Source of the DNA: Lingula anatina
Taxonomy: Eukaryota; Brachiopoda; Lingulata; Lingulida; Lingulidae
Direction: 5' to 3'
Assembly: GCF_001039355.2 (NCBI RefSeq)
Contig: NW_019774659.1
Coordinates: forward strand, 414,201 to 478,200
DNA: 64,000 nt
Part shown: positions 43,590 to 55,600 of the stretch, in pieces
Layout of the letters: every line of letters starts with the position of its first letter
Numbering within the stretch: the stretch's first letter is position 1
The notes under the pieces: generated by a model
Seen by the model: the letters and a program-made list of their open reading frames with translations, nothing else
Database searches by the model: none
What the model was told of the DNA's origin: nothing
Translations under genes and position numbers: made by a program

Positions 43590-45438
43590 ATGTACCTGTT
43601 GACCTTCGTGTTAACCCTTATGCTATTTTCAAGATGTAACGCCAATAAACCATGGGCACGTGAGGTGAGTTATAATTCACTGCCCTATTGAGATATCACC
43701 TTCTAATTTCCAGTCTGATGTAGGCTTTTAAAAGCATATTCAACCAAAAGGACCGATGAGGGTCTACAACACTGATCACAAAGGTTTTCCCACCCCCAAT
43801 CCGATGTGCTTTTGTTGACAAATGATCACCCCACAGGTGTAAATTGTCATAAACAGTGCTTTTTATTCCAGATACCATATATGACATGATTTATGGTTTA
43901 GAAAACTTTATGTTGTATATTCAGATTTATAACATGTACCCCCACAAATTCAATGTTTCACTGTGATTTTCGCATATATATATATACATGTGAAGAAATG
44001 TCCGTAAAATTTGAAAAACGCCACCAAATGGCACCAAATGTGATGCTTCTTAAAGGTCACGTGTCTAATCGCGAGTGTGCCTGCCACGTACTGCAGTTAT
44101 CTTCTGTAGGCAGCGAGACAAGCCCTCAACAAGGGTAACAATTCTGTTCTGTGGGATATTGTCCCAGTCTTCTTTTAAAAAGAACTTGCAGGAGTTGGGC
44201 CATATTTTAGGGGTTTGGTTTTCCTCTGCATTGTACACTCTAATTCATGCCACATGTGCTCAGTAGGGTTAATTACGGGCTCAGATGTGATGGTTCTTTC
44301 CTCAGCATTGTATTTATGAAACAAATTACTGGCCAAACGAGAACTGTGAGCAAGTGCGCTGTTATGATGAGCCTAGAGTTAACCCTGAAGTCAGTTCTTA
44401 CAGATGGAGTGAAATATGAGCTGAGAATGTTACGCTCAGTGATCCCAGAGGAACCTGTTTAACCATAATTGGAATGAAGCTGGTTTTGCAAGGTATTTCT
44501 TGCATCTCATCTATGGTCAAATGAGGGTCCATAGACATACTGCAGAATGCCTCTTGGAAGGGTGTTTGTAGGATATTATCACCTGAGGTGCCAAATCAGT
44601 CCGTGTTGGAAAGCATTCCAGGCCCATGGTATTAGTACATTGTTCATTCTGGAACAGAACGTAACTGAGGCATTTTACTGTAACATTCTTATCGGATATC
44701 TCACTCCATTTGCATTTGGATTTTGGAAGGGAAATATAATTAAAATAGTCCAAAACTTATTTCAAAACTGTCCAAGTATGTGGGATGTATACACTATCAA
44801 AATATAGACCATTGTGTAGATGTGAAGAAATATAAGATAATCAATTCACTTGTAACTGATCTTTATGATTTCCTTTAATGTACAGGAAACTCAGGATGGG
44901 AAGGCAAAGATATCTGCCCTTTGGAAAGAGAAAGTACGTAAATCGTTTCTATTGTTGGACGTAAACGGAGACGGGACGGTAAGTAGGTGGGAGTATGTGG
45001 ATGAAACAGCAAATAGAAGTCGCCAGGTCCTGTCCTCCTGGAGAGCCAAGGCTGTGTGCGGACTGATGAGATCCGATTGGCAAACTTTGTTTTCTCCCTG
45101 GATAGATATGAAGTAGGGACTGCATATTGACAGTTTCGTCGAATTCGTCGAAATGCGAAAATTCAGATTTAGCAATACTTTTCTACCAGTTGGAATGGTG
45201 CTGGAATTGGCTTCATATCATTGATGCAGGCTGTGATGGGGATGTGTCTGAAAAGGAATATGCTAATCTTTTTGTGATATTCCGTAGCACACTGGCTCCG
45301 GAAAAACCATTCAGAGTGCTTGGCCATGATCACAATGGTGTTTAAAGTTGGAATGAATTCATCATGGGTTGTTACCATTATTCGTATGACCAAAATGATA
45401 CCACAACGGCAAGTTTCTTCAGAGAACGAGGGATCTGA
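43590..45438 (+). pseudogene. EF-hand pseudogene C
   Basis: The first exon, 43,590-43,664, codes an intact signal peptide (MYLLTFVLTLMLFSRCNA, then NKPWARE). The second exon starts at 44,886 and reads normally through the first EF loop DVNGDGTVSRWE and the WRAKAVCGLM segment. Then AAGTAG at 45,111-45,116 replaces the AAACAG of its relatives, a nonsense change. One extra base near 45,149 shifts the frame, and a TAA near 45,342 breaks the last EF-hand. The intron carries a Tc1 relic shared with E. A truncated product of about 100 residues is possible but unlikely to fold. Confidence 0.88.
43900..44765 (-). mobile_element. Tc1-like relic in the intron of C
   Basis: The minus-strand remains match the Tc1 transposase C-terminus, best seen in the paralogous copy at 49,620-50,460. 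The two copies share sequence at matching positions, so the insertion predates the duplication of the B+C block. Confidence 0.7.
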
Positions 45439-45874
45439 TTAAAGAAAAACTATAAAAAGGGGAGTTCGTTATCAGCTAACCTTCCGTCTCTTTTTCAAAG
45501 AACATTGAGTATTTTTGTTCAGCATCGTTGCGTATGTGCGTGATTAAAAGTAATTTTGGTGACAATGTTTTGAAGCGTATTTTACTGATACTTTCATACA
45601 TTCACCGACGACCAAGACTTATTTCACGATGACCTTTCACAAAAGTAAAACTCAATTCAGATTGGTAATCTTAAAATATTACTGATTTAAAAACGTCTAA
45701 TTACGAAAACCCTCAGAGGCAGGCTATCCGAGCAAAGCGACACTGTTTTTGTGTACAGCCCGTATCGTCTTTTACATTGCTTTTCTAATCACTTTATGCT
45801 TGCATAACTGTTTGCTGTGTTTCTGAATAGATACAAACAATAAAGAAAATGTAAACTAATGTATACGGAAATAT

Positions 45875-46001
45875 TAATGCTGGTATGACTTCATCGTCTC
45901 CGCATGAAAGCTGTAATTATTTGTTTCGCAAAATATAAACTAGACGTCACACGCTGACTGTTTATACCACTGCCAGAATTCACCAATAACGAGCTCAACT
46001 G
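45875..46001 (+). promoter_or_regulatory. Promoter and untranslated exon of gene D
   Basis: The conserved element lies at 45,875-45,910, TATAAA at 45,934-45,939, and the donor GTAAGC at 46,002. It is nearly identical to the gene B promoter. Confidence 0.75.
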
Positions 46002-46335
46002 GTAAGCATAGGTCGTCCCTGGAGAAATTTTGTTTCACGTTGCACTTTGTAATGATATTGCTTTCAAAGGATGCAGAACAATCCGCCACGTCATTAATCC
46101 AACATTCATTATTATTTACTAAGACTGATTTCACTTGTACACAATAAGGTTATTTAGATTAGATTTCAATTCATTGTGGTTTACAGAAATTGATTTTTTT
46201 CATCAACATGTGTATTTTAGCAGAGATGTGCAATTAAATTTTTTTCACCATCTTGACTTTGGCATCGGGGTGGTCGAAGCAGACAGCCACGTTAATACGT
46301 TATATTGTAATTTTTTACAGACAGAAATATTGACC

Positions 46336-47437
46336 ATGCACCTTTCGACCTTCGTATTAACCCTAGTGTTATGTACAAGCTGTGACGCTGGTGACCATGA
46401 ACCATGGGCCCGGGAGGTGAGTTCCGCGTGTTGTCTATGTCCATTTAGTGCATATTTAGGGTCAGCTAATATTTATATAGATTTCCATCCATAATTATTT
46501 CCACTAACTTGTAAGTTTGTAAGGACCAAGATACCGAAAGGGGCTTACAGGCTTGTAGGTGTTATTTGTTTATTCCGTGTTCAGCACAATATTTTACGGT
46601 ACCCACGTGGGATCTTAACAAAGCAAAGTGATATAAATTCAGCTATAATAATCTCGAATATGTCATAGGGTGCGTTCACAATAAAACCATCGTACTAGGT
46701 AGATCGACCCAACTCCACAGAAACTCTCACTAAATGTAATCAGAAATAGTGGATGCCATGCTTCTGCGAACAGGGTTTGATTTATATATAAATTGGGTAT
46801 GAACACTGTAAATTGTTGAACTATACCATTGTGTGCATGTAAATAAGTAATTTTAAATCAATGCACCAATGGCTGATTATGACATTCTCTATCAATGTAG
46901 GAGACTCAGAATGAGAAGGCCTCTGCTTTCTGGAAAGAAAAAGCACGTAAATTCTTTGGCATGCTGGATGCAAATGGAGATGGAAACCTTAGAAGGCAAG
47001 AATATGTAGATGAAACAGCAAATAGAAGTCGTCAGGTGCTGTCCTCCTTCAGAGCTAAGGCTGTTTATGGAGTGATGAGCAATAATTGGAAATCTTTGTT
47101 TCTTTCTCCAAACACGCCGAAACTGGAATTGGGCTTTGATGAATGGCTTGACTTGATCCCATCCGGTATTTGCAACAGCAGAACAATTTTCTCTGAACTG
47201 CAGTGGTGTTGGGACTGGTTCCATATCATTGATGAAGATTGTGGCGAGGACGTGTCTGTCAACGAATATGCTAATTTTCTCATCATATTCCGTAGCACAA
47301 TTCCTCCAGAAAAACCATTCCAAGAATTTGATCATGATCAGAATAATGTACTATGCGCAGAAGAATTTGTTATGGGCTGTTACCGTGACAGATTTGACAC
47401 CAAAGAAACAACATCAGTACCGTTCTATGGGAATTGA
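46336..47437 (+). CDS. Secreted EF-hand protein D (SCP-like)
   Basis: Coding exons 46,336-46,416 and 46,901-47,437 give 205 residues. The signal peptide is MHLSTFVLTLVLCTSCDA, mature start GDHEPWARE. EF loops are DANGDGNLRRQE, DEDCGEDVSVNE and DHDQNNVLCAEE. The second loop has Gly at the fifth ligand position and Glu at the sixth, where Gly is usual, so binding there may be weak. It adds a Cys in the third loop. It is the duplicate of B, arising with its flanks in a block of about 5.2 kb. A TIR element is inserted just after its AATAAA (47,483-47,488). Confidence 0.9.
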
Positions 47438-47489
47438 ATTTAATCTGAAGTATGTGAATTATGCACATAATTAACATAATTCAATAAAA

Positions 47490-48447
47490 CACCCAAACCC
47501 AATATAGAGGTGCAATTGATGTCACAAGCATGTTATTAAAAATATTTACTGCACAGATTGCTAACTGTGTTTGATTATTTTAGGGTCCATACATGAAGAA
47601 GCTTGTATAAAAGTTTCACTCTCTTGGAACCATGAATAATAAAAATAATTCATCGTTTAACCCCAAAAAGGAACATACGTTACTGTCACAAACACAAAAC
47701 GTCCAACTGTGAAACGTTCTACTCACTTTGAAAATTCAGTCATCACTGGTACTTGTTCATTGATTTATCTCCTACAAGTATAACGTTGCTAAAAATTATA
47801 ATAATCTTCTGTACAGAGCAGTTAATTGTTTATGAGCGACTTTAGTTTGCTTGTCACAGAATATTAAAAAATGGGGAAAATACACCCTACCGACAGCAAA
47901 ATAAGCATTAAATAAAAAAAATTCCCTTCATGATCCAAATATTATATCAGAAATGTCAAACTATCATGGAACCACAATATATTGTTCGGTCTGCAAAAGA
48001 AAACATTGTATCTCTTGCACACAAGTACTTGAACAAAATGAAACATTTTGACAATTTTTCTAGGGAACATACGTTACCTAGTATAAGCCATGACGCAAAG
48101 CCCCTTGAGATACAGTTTTAATATTTATAAAAACGTCCTTACGTCATGTCTAATTTACAATGACTGAACCACTAAAATACATATAGGAACGCGGCATAAA
48201 AATGAAAATTAAGTGGCAAGAACATACGTTACCGTACGTTTTTTGGAACATACGTTACCATATAGGGCTCTTTGCGTAATTTTAAAGATATGGTTAAAAT
48301 TGAAAATTGAATCTCAGTTGAGACAGTCGTGGATTTTTGTTCTATACACATATATGTTTTGAAATATTGAATACTATTTTGAATTCATTCATTTTTATTT
48401 TTTGACACTTTAGCATGTGAAATGCACCTCTATTTTGGGTTTGGGTG
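47490..48447. mobile_element. TIR element inserted in the 3' flank of gene D
   Basis: The ends are CACCCAAACCCAATATAGAG and CTCTATTTTGGGTTTGGGTG, flanked by A-runs. The 958-bp interior contains four copies of GAACATACGTTAC, at about 47,672, 48,064, 48,221 and 48,245, and no coding frame. The 3' flank of gene B continues without the element, giving the empty-site comparison. Confidence 0.82.
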
Positions 48448-48958
48448 AAAAACGTTTTTTTTTTTTTAATTATGTGAATGATGCACAATGGTTACAAAAG
48501 GTGTCAGTAATATTCAGACAATTTTCTTCTTCTCTAAATTACATAGATTTCGATGAAAGGTTTTGAAATGAAGGAAGACTTGTTTTATCTAATTCTTACA
48601 ACCTTTCACTGTCAAGATACCTGGATTTGTGTATATAATCTATTCGGGTTAAAACTTTAGATTTTAAAATTAATGTTTATTAATTTTGACCACTTTATTC
48701 CCCATTCTAGCAAACTTTCATATTCACGATAACTAAAATTGCTTTTATGGTCTATTCAGAATTTAGCCTTAAGACTTGAAAAATTAAGAAATATAAATTT
48801 CATTTTACAATTGACGCAATATCTGCAAAAGGTGGAGCATAATAAAAATTGTTTGATGATTGTTTTTGTTATCTCTACAAGCTGACATAAAGGCTAGCGA
48901 TGTTTCAAACCAAAAGCAAATTATTCAGATAATGAAAACTTATGTCATCCGTTAATAC

Positions 48959-49089
48959 ATACTGGTGTGATTTTATGTTCTTCACGTCGAAATTTGAATT
49001 ACATATACTGGTATTACCCAAAGTAAACGAGGAATCAAGCACTAACTGATCATTATGTATACTGGGACAACGAATAAGAAAGAGATCCG
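48959..49089 (+). promoter_or_regulatory. Promoter region of pseudogene E
   Basis: The upstream element is at 48,959-48,996 (TACTGGTGTGATTTTATGTT), followed by a degraded TATA position (AGTAAACGAGG) and an untranslated exon GGGACAACGAATAAGAAAGA with donor at 49,090. Confidence 0.6.
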
Positions 49090-49315
49090 GTAAGCAGATT
49101 TATTCTCTATGGGGCATTTTAAGTCATAGTACATTCTGCATTAATATATTATTTATAATATCAGTCAGTTATTAGTCAGCTGCCGTTGTATGCATATTGA
49201 ACAGTGAACAGTGATTGATTAAGTTTGATATTAGGTGTGAACAAATATGCTCATTGTGTTATAACGGGAGATTGAATATCTATTAATTTCATCATTTCAG
49301 ACAAAGCAATTGATC

Positions 49316-51136
49316 ATGTACCTATTAACATTCGTGTTAACCCTTATGCTATCTTCAAGATGTTATGCCAATCAATCATGGACACGTGAGGTGAGTTATA
49401 TTTCACTGCCCTATTAAGATATCACCTTCCAGCCGTCAGGATTTCCAGTCTGATGTAAGCTTGTAAAAGCATGTTCAACCAAAAGGACTGACGAGGATCT
49501 ACAACACTGGTCACAAAGGTTGTCCTACCCCCAAACCCATGTGCCTTTGTTGACAAATGATCACCTACAGGTGTAAATTGTCACAAACTGTGCTTTTTAT
49601 TCCATATAGATTCAGATTTTTTACATGTACCCCCTCAAACCCAATGTTTCACTGTGCTTTCTGCATATGTGAAGAAATGGCCGTAAATTTTCAAAAACGC
49701 TACCAAATGGCACCAAATGTGATGCTTGTTCAGATGTCTGTTAAAGGTCACGTGTCTAATCGCGAGTTTGCCTGCCACGTACGGCAATAATCTCATGTAG
49801 GCAGCGCGACAAGCCCTCAACAAGGGCAACAATTCTGTTTTGTGGAATATTGTCCCAGTCTTCCTAAAGAACTTGCAGGAGTTGAGACATGATTTAGGGG
49901 GTTGGTTGTCCTCTGCATTGTACACTCCAATCCATGCCACAGGTGCTCAGTAGGGTTAATTACAGGGCTCAAATGTGATGTTTCATTTCTCAGAGCATTG
50001 TATTTTTGAAACAAATCACTGGCCAAACGAGAATTATGAGTAATTGCGCTGCTATGATGAAGCCTGGAGTTAACCCTGAAGTCAGCTCTTGCAGATGGAG
50101 TGAAATATGAGCTGAGAATATTACGCTCAGTGATCCCAGAGGAACCTGTTCAATCATCATTGGAATAAGATGATTTGCTAAAGAATCAAGGTATTTCTTG
50201 CATCTTATCGATGGTCAAATGAGGGTCCATACACATGTTGCAGAATGTCTCTTGGAAGGGCGTGTGTAGGATATTATCACCTGAGGTGTCAGATCCGTCC
50301 GTTTTGGAAAGCATTCCAAGCCCATGTTATTAATAGATTGTTCCTTCTGTAACAACGTTACTGGGGCATTTTACTGTAACATTCTCAACGGATATCTCAC
50401 TCCACATTTGCATTTGGATTTTGGAAGGGCAATATAATTAAAATAGCCCTAAACTTATTTCAGACCCGTCCAAGTATGTGGAATGTATACACTATCAAAA
50501 TATAGATCATTGTGTAGATGTGAAGAAATATACACTTGTAACTGATCTTTATGGTTTCTTTTAATATACAGGAAACTCAGTATGGAGAGGCAAAGATATC
50601 TGCCCTTTGGAAAGAGAAAGCACGTAAATCTTTTCGATTGTTGGACGTAAACGGAGACGGGACGGTAAGTAGGTGGGAGTATATGGATGAAACAGCAAAT
50701 ATAGAAGTCGCCAGGTCCTGTCCTCCTGGAGAGCCAAGGCTGTGTACTGACTGATGAGATCCGATTGGCAAACTTTGTTTTCTCCCTGGATAGATATGAA
50801 ACAGGGACTGCATATTGACAGTTTCGTCGAATTGGTCGAATGCGAAAATTCAGATTTCGCAATACTTTCCTATCAGTTGGAATGGTGCTGGAATTGGCTT
50901 CATATCATTGATGCAGACTGTGATGGGGATGTGTCTGAAAAGGAATATGCTAATATTTTCGTCATATTCTGTAGCACACTGGCTTCGGAAAAAACCATTC
51001 AGAGCACTTGACCATGATCACAATGATGTCCTAAGTTCGGAAGAATTCATCATGGGTTGTTACCGTTACTCGTATGACCAAAATGATACCAGCACTGCAA
51101 GTTTCTTCGGAGACCAAGGGATCTTATTAAGGAAAA
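49316..51136 (+). pseudogene. EF-hand pseudogene E
   Basis: First exon 49,316-49,390 codes the signal peptide MYLLTFVLTLMLSSRCYA and NQSWTRE. The second exon starts at 50,572. Two extra bases at about 50,700 (AAATATAGAAG against AAATAGAAG) shift the frame into a stop at about 50,748. One more A at about 50,990 adds up to three and returns to the original frame for the last EF-hand, but the stop has already ended translation. The normal stop is also lost (TTA for TGA). The two middle frames still spell clear EF-hand sequence. It is the duplicate partner of C. Confidence 0.88.
49620..50460 (-). mobile_element. Tc1-like relic in the intron of E
   Basis: On the minus strand, about 50,026-49,817 codes INPTEHLWHGLE, the Tc1 motif carrying the last catalytic acid, followed by a decayed C-terminal helix region. 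It is orthologous in position to 43,900-44,765 in gene C. Confidence 0.75.
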
Positions 51137-51638
51137 CATTTAAAAGGAAGTTCGTTATCAGCGAACCTTCTGTCTCTTTTTCAAAGCACATTGGGTATTT
51201 TTGTTCAGCATCCTTGCTTATGTTCGTGATTTTATGTGTTGCATGGAGACAATGTTTTGAATCGTATTTTATTGGTATTTGCATACATTCACCGACGACC
51301 AAAACTTATTTCACAATTATCTTTCACAGATGTAAACTTCAAAAATTAGTCAATGAAGCAGCATTTTTGAAATTCAGATTAGTAATCTTAAAATAAGCAC
51401 AACACGTATAAAAAGGAGGTGAAAACATGATGTTATTATACGTGTTTGTATAAGTTGCTTCTTAGTTGAAAATTTTGAAACTCACTTATGTCCATGTGGA
51501 TTTTTGCCTATAGCATAAATTGGACTTGGGTACAAACTGATTGCTCCAAACCTCTGTGTTAACTATTATGCAAGGATTCTGATGTTTTTGTAAACATTGT
51601 ATGAAATAAAACTCTTAGAAACATATCTGTTTGGGTAG

Positions 51639-51775
51639 ATGAATGCTGGTAAGTGTTCATGGTCTCGGCGTAAGCTATTGGTTGACCTATACGACTCAAA
51701 TGCCAATATAAATGTCGCAACGCGCTCTGACTGATCATAATGTAACAAGGCATCAAATTAGGAAGAAATCAGCTA
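51639..51775 (+). promoter_or_regulatory. Orphan H-type promoter between E and F
   Basis: The conserved element GAATGCTGGTAAGTGTTCAT is followed by GGTCTCGGCGTAAG, then AATATAAAT at about 51,706, then the untranslated exon seen before gene H (AACAAGGCATCAAATTAGGA). The donor is mutated (CAG then CTAAGT). No signal-peptide exon follows. Homology to H's 5' intron runs to about 52,015 and then switches to F-type upstream sequence. Confidence 0.65.
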
Positions 51776-52148
51776 AGTAAAAGTTTTCTTAAGGACACTT
51801 TCAATACATGATATATTATCGTATGTACAAACATAACTAATTTGAATTCAATACCGTAGAATTTAAGCTTGATGCATGTGTAACTTATGGATCATAGTTA
51901 AAGATATCAAATAATGTATTTCGAACATGGGGTTGATCAGAAAATAACTGTATATCTGCACGAGGTGTATACTTATAATTCACAAAGCAGAGATTTTTGA
52001 ATAATTGCCAACCGTTACATTTGCAGCCCACATAATCTTCAGTTTGATGATTGCTTTTGTTATCACTACAAGCTGACATAAAGGCTGGCGATGTTTCCAA
52101 TTAAAAAAATAATTTAAATAATGGAAACTGATGTCATCTGTTAAAACT

Positions 52149-52288
52149 TACTGGTATGATTTTATGTTCTTGGCGTTGAAATTTGAATTACGTATACTGG
52201 TATGTGAATAAGTGAATAAGGCATCAAGCACTGACTGATTATTATGTACACTGCATATACATGGGACAACGAATAAGAAAGACACCCG
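52149..52288 (+). promoter_or_regulatory. Promoter region of gene F
   Basis: The element TACTGGTATGATTTTATGTT is at 52,149-52,185. The TATA site is degraded (GTGAATAAGTGAATAAGG). The untranslated exon ends at donor GTAAGC (52,289). Confidence 0.65.
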
Positions 52289-52622
52289 GTAAGCAGGAGT
52301 GTTCTTTCTGGGGTATTTTAAGTCGTATTACATACTGCATTAACATATCATTAAGTAATATCAGCAGTCGTCAGTCAACTGCCGTTGTATCCAGATTTCA
52401 CAGTGATTGATAAAGCTTGATATTAGGTGTGCACACTTATGCTCATTGTGCTATAACGGGAGATTGATTGGAAAAAGAACATATTTGTATCATCATATGG
52501 CAAGGCATGGGTTAATATGTACCAACTCAGATCCGCCATTTTTAAAAGAAAATTCACCCATATTTATTATTTAACTATAAAAATATCTATTGATTTTATC
52601 ATTTCAGACAGAACATTTGATT

Positions 52623-55600
52623 ATGTACCTGTTCACCTTCGTGCTTACCCTTGTGCTACCTTCAAGCTGTTATGCCCATAAATCATGGACACGTGAGGTG
52701 AGTTATATTTTACTGCCCTATTTCATGTGAGATGTTAACGCCACATAAACCCACCCACACCTCCGCAACCCCTTTTTTCAACTTTGTTTCCACCTGAATG
52801 CCTTGTTTAAATATTGTTTTCAAAGTCAAATGTGAACAAATAGATAAAAATTAAGCAAAAAATTGTGTGAATGCTTTTTTAATATATTGTGAAAAAGGTG
52901 AACAACATGAGTGCTACCTAAATATTGGTACATTACTAGAGCACTGTCCGAGATAGCAAACAGTGCATTGACAGTTAAGCAACGCAGCTTACTATGGGGT
53001 TTTTGCTCTCACTAAGACCAGTAGGGAAACCACTGTTCACAGCAGGTCATATACAGCGACGTCTGCAATAGACTGGGGACCACGTGCGTTTGGAGCCAAA
53101 CCACCGGAATCACGTCGTTTTCAGTGATGAGGCCAGATGTGGATTTTTTTAGGGTTGACGGTCGAATCCGTGACCGCCGACGTGTACGAGAGCCATAAAT
53201 CGATGATTGTGCAGGGCCGTAGCCTGAGCAAAATGCCAGGGGGGGCAGTAAGCGGACACGAGGGGGCGAAGCTACCGAGGGGGGAGGGTGTGGTGTGTAA
53301 AATTCCAAATTCCAGGGGGGGCAGCTGCCCCCCCTGCCCCCCCCGGAGGCTACGGCCCTGTTGTGCACTGCCTAGGGTGCAAGCAGGGGGTGGCAACGTC
53401 TCTGTTTGGGGAGCATTTCATACCGATGCTCAGAACCAGTTGGTGTTTCTAGGAGGCAACCTCAACCAGACTTCCTACAGAGAAATTCCACAGCAAACAA
53501 TGCTTCGATTTGAAAGAGTCGTCTTCAGGAACAACTTTGTGTACCAATTCGAATGCGCAACCCCACATCGAGCTCGCAGAATCACTGTTTTTCTTCAAAA
53601 CCAATGGGTTCAGCAACTGCCCTGGCCTGCAAACTCCCAAAACAGAATTAATAGTCATCGGCCGGTAAATAGTGATGAACTGCGACAGGCAAATATCACT
53701 GCGTGGAATGAAATTCCCATCCCAACTCTAAAAAACTTGTCACAGGGTATGCCATGTAGGATGAAGGCGCTTCAAAGCGGCTGCTGGAGGTCATACCCGC
53801 TACTGATGACTTTGCGTGATTTACTGTAATGAGTTCTTTTACTGCGTAACATATCACTGTCCAGAGGCTATCATTTCCTTTAATATCTTAGCTTAAAGTT
53901 AGTACTGACATGAAACTGTTGATATGGTTTTCTGGGGGTGTTCTTTTCTTTTGAATGACTTCTTATGTCAGATTTTATATTATTGACCAAAATATCTCAC
54001 AATAGAAGACTGGATATTTTTATCACCCAATAACATACTTTTTTGATGACTCAAGTGAAATTTTTTTAACCATATTAAGTAGTAACCCTGTAGGTCACAT
54101 TTCCGCAATCTAGTGTAGTCCCAACTGTTGTCTACTATGGGACGTTGGACTGGTAGCAAATTTCAAAGAGAAGGATACCGCAACCGCATTTAAAACTCCT
54201 TGAACATTATCATTTTGCCATTTACATAAGCTACACTTTAACAACAGGATATTATTCCAAAGGATGGCCCAACGTTTCAAACGTAGGTCAAACATAAGCA
54301 TTACCCACGACCCAAAATGCTAACCAAATGTCAGATTGCTTATTATCTGGGGTTGGCTTATACTGTTTCGAAACAAGCCTCAAATCACTGGTTCAATGAT
54401 TGGAAGCAAGCTGTTGGCTCACCCCCACCAGGATGGCAGATATAATAGGCACATTTTCCACATTTAAACCCTGTAACTTTAGCCAGATGGAAGCAATTAA
54501 GTCTGCTCGTGTGCAGATGGCATTGTACCTGCCCTGTAGGGAGCAACTTCAGGAGATTCCTCAGTTAACTCCAATCTGAAGTATCAAGCTATTCAGAAGG
54601 GCTATTTTTATCTAACGCAAAAGCGTAAGCAATAAAAATAAGAACAATTAACTGTCGTGATTGCTGTCAGGGGGGTTTGGCTTGGACCTGTTAAGTGGCA
54701 TTGCCTGGGTAGTTATGCAACCAATTAACCAGCCATATAATCATCCTTGAAATTTTATTACAGGGTGGCAGAGAACCAAATGACCGTCTATTTATCTAAA
54801 GACATATCTGTGGGTATATTGTGAAAAATTAATCTGTCACCATGGTAGAGGGTACTGACGGCTTCTGGTAGGCAAATTTGTCAGAACTATACCTCACTTA
54901 TAAAACTGTCATTAAAGTTGTTTTAGGCTATCATAAAACGTGTAGGAGGCATTAAAAGCAGCGATGTGATTTATTTTTGGGACTTCTTTAAAGCCTCTTA
55001 TTTCCATCGATACTGATTTTCTCGTTCCAAGGTTACCTTTTAAAGGCAACAACCTGTCTTGTTTTCGTCTTTATTCCCAGTCAGAAATATAAGACGATTA
55101 AATCGATAAAAAAAAGTTAGCTGAAGTGTACAATAAGTTCTGGTTTTCTTGTCAGACTTCTTGGTGTTCAAGGTGGTGGTCGAGGCATCTTGCAACCCCA
55201 CGCGAGAAATAAAATCGTACTGCACGTGATACAATGCATTTATATGAAAATGTATCTTTTTACACTTTGAAAAAGAGCCCTGCCCGATACAGTGTGAACG
55301 TCAGAACAGTCGAGGGGGGGGGGCAGATATATTACTAAGTGACCTGTCAGTCATTTAAAACCATATTGTGAAATTAAACATAGAATTTAACATACACGCA
55401 GGAAATGATCTTGCAATGGTTCGTGAGTACGGGAAAAATCACCGAAAGAAATTCATTTCGGAAGGGAAACATAATTAAGATACATGTAGCCCGAAACTAA
55501 ATTCAACCCCGTCCAAGTTTGTGGGATGTTTACACTATCGAAATATATACCACTGTGTAAGTGTAAATGAATATAAGTTTACCAATTCACTTGTGACTGA

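Noticed and set aside
46892-47335. 147-residue minus-strand open frame
   Set aside because: It is the antisense shadow of gene D's second exon. Similar antisense frames occur behind every array member.
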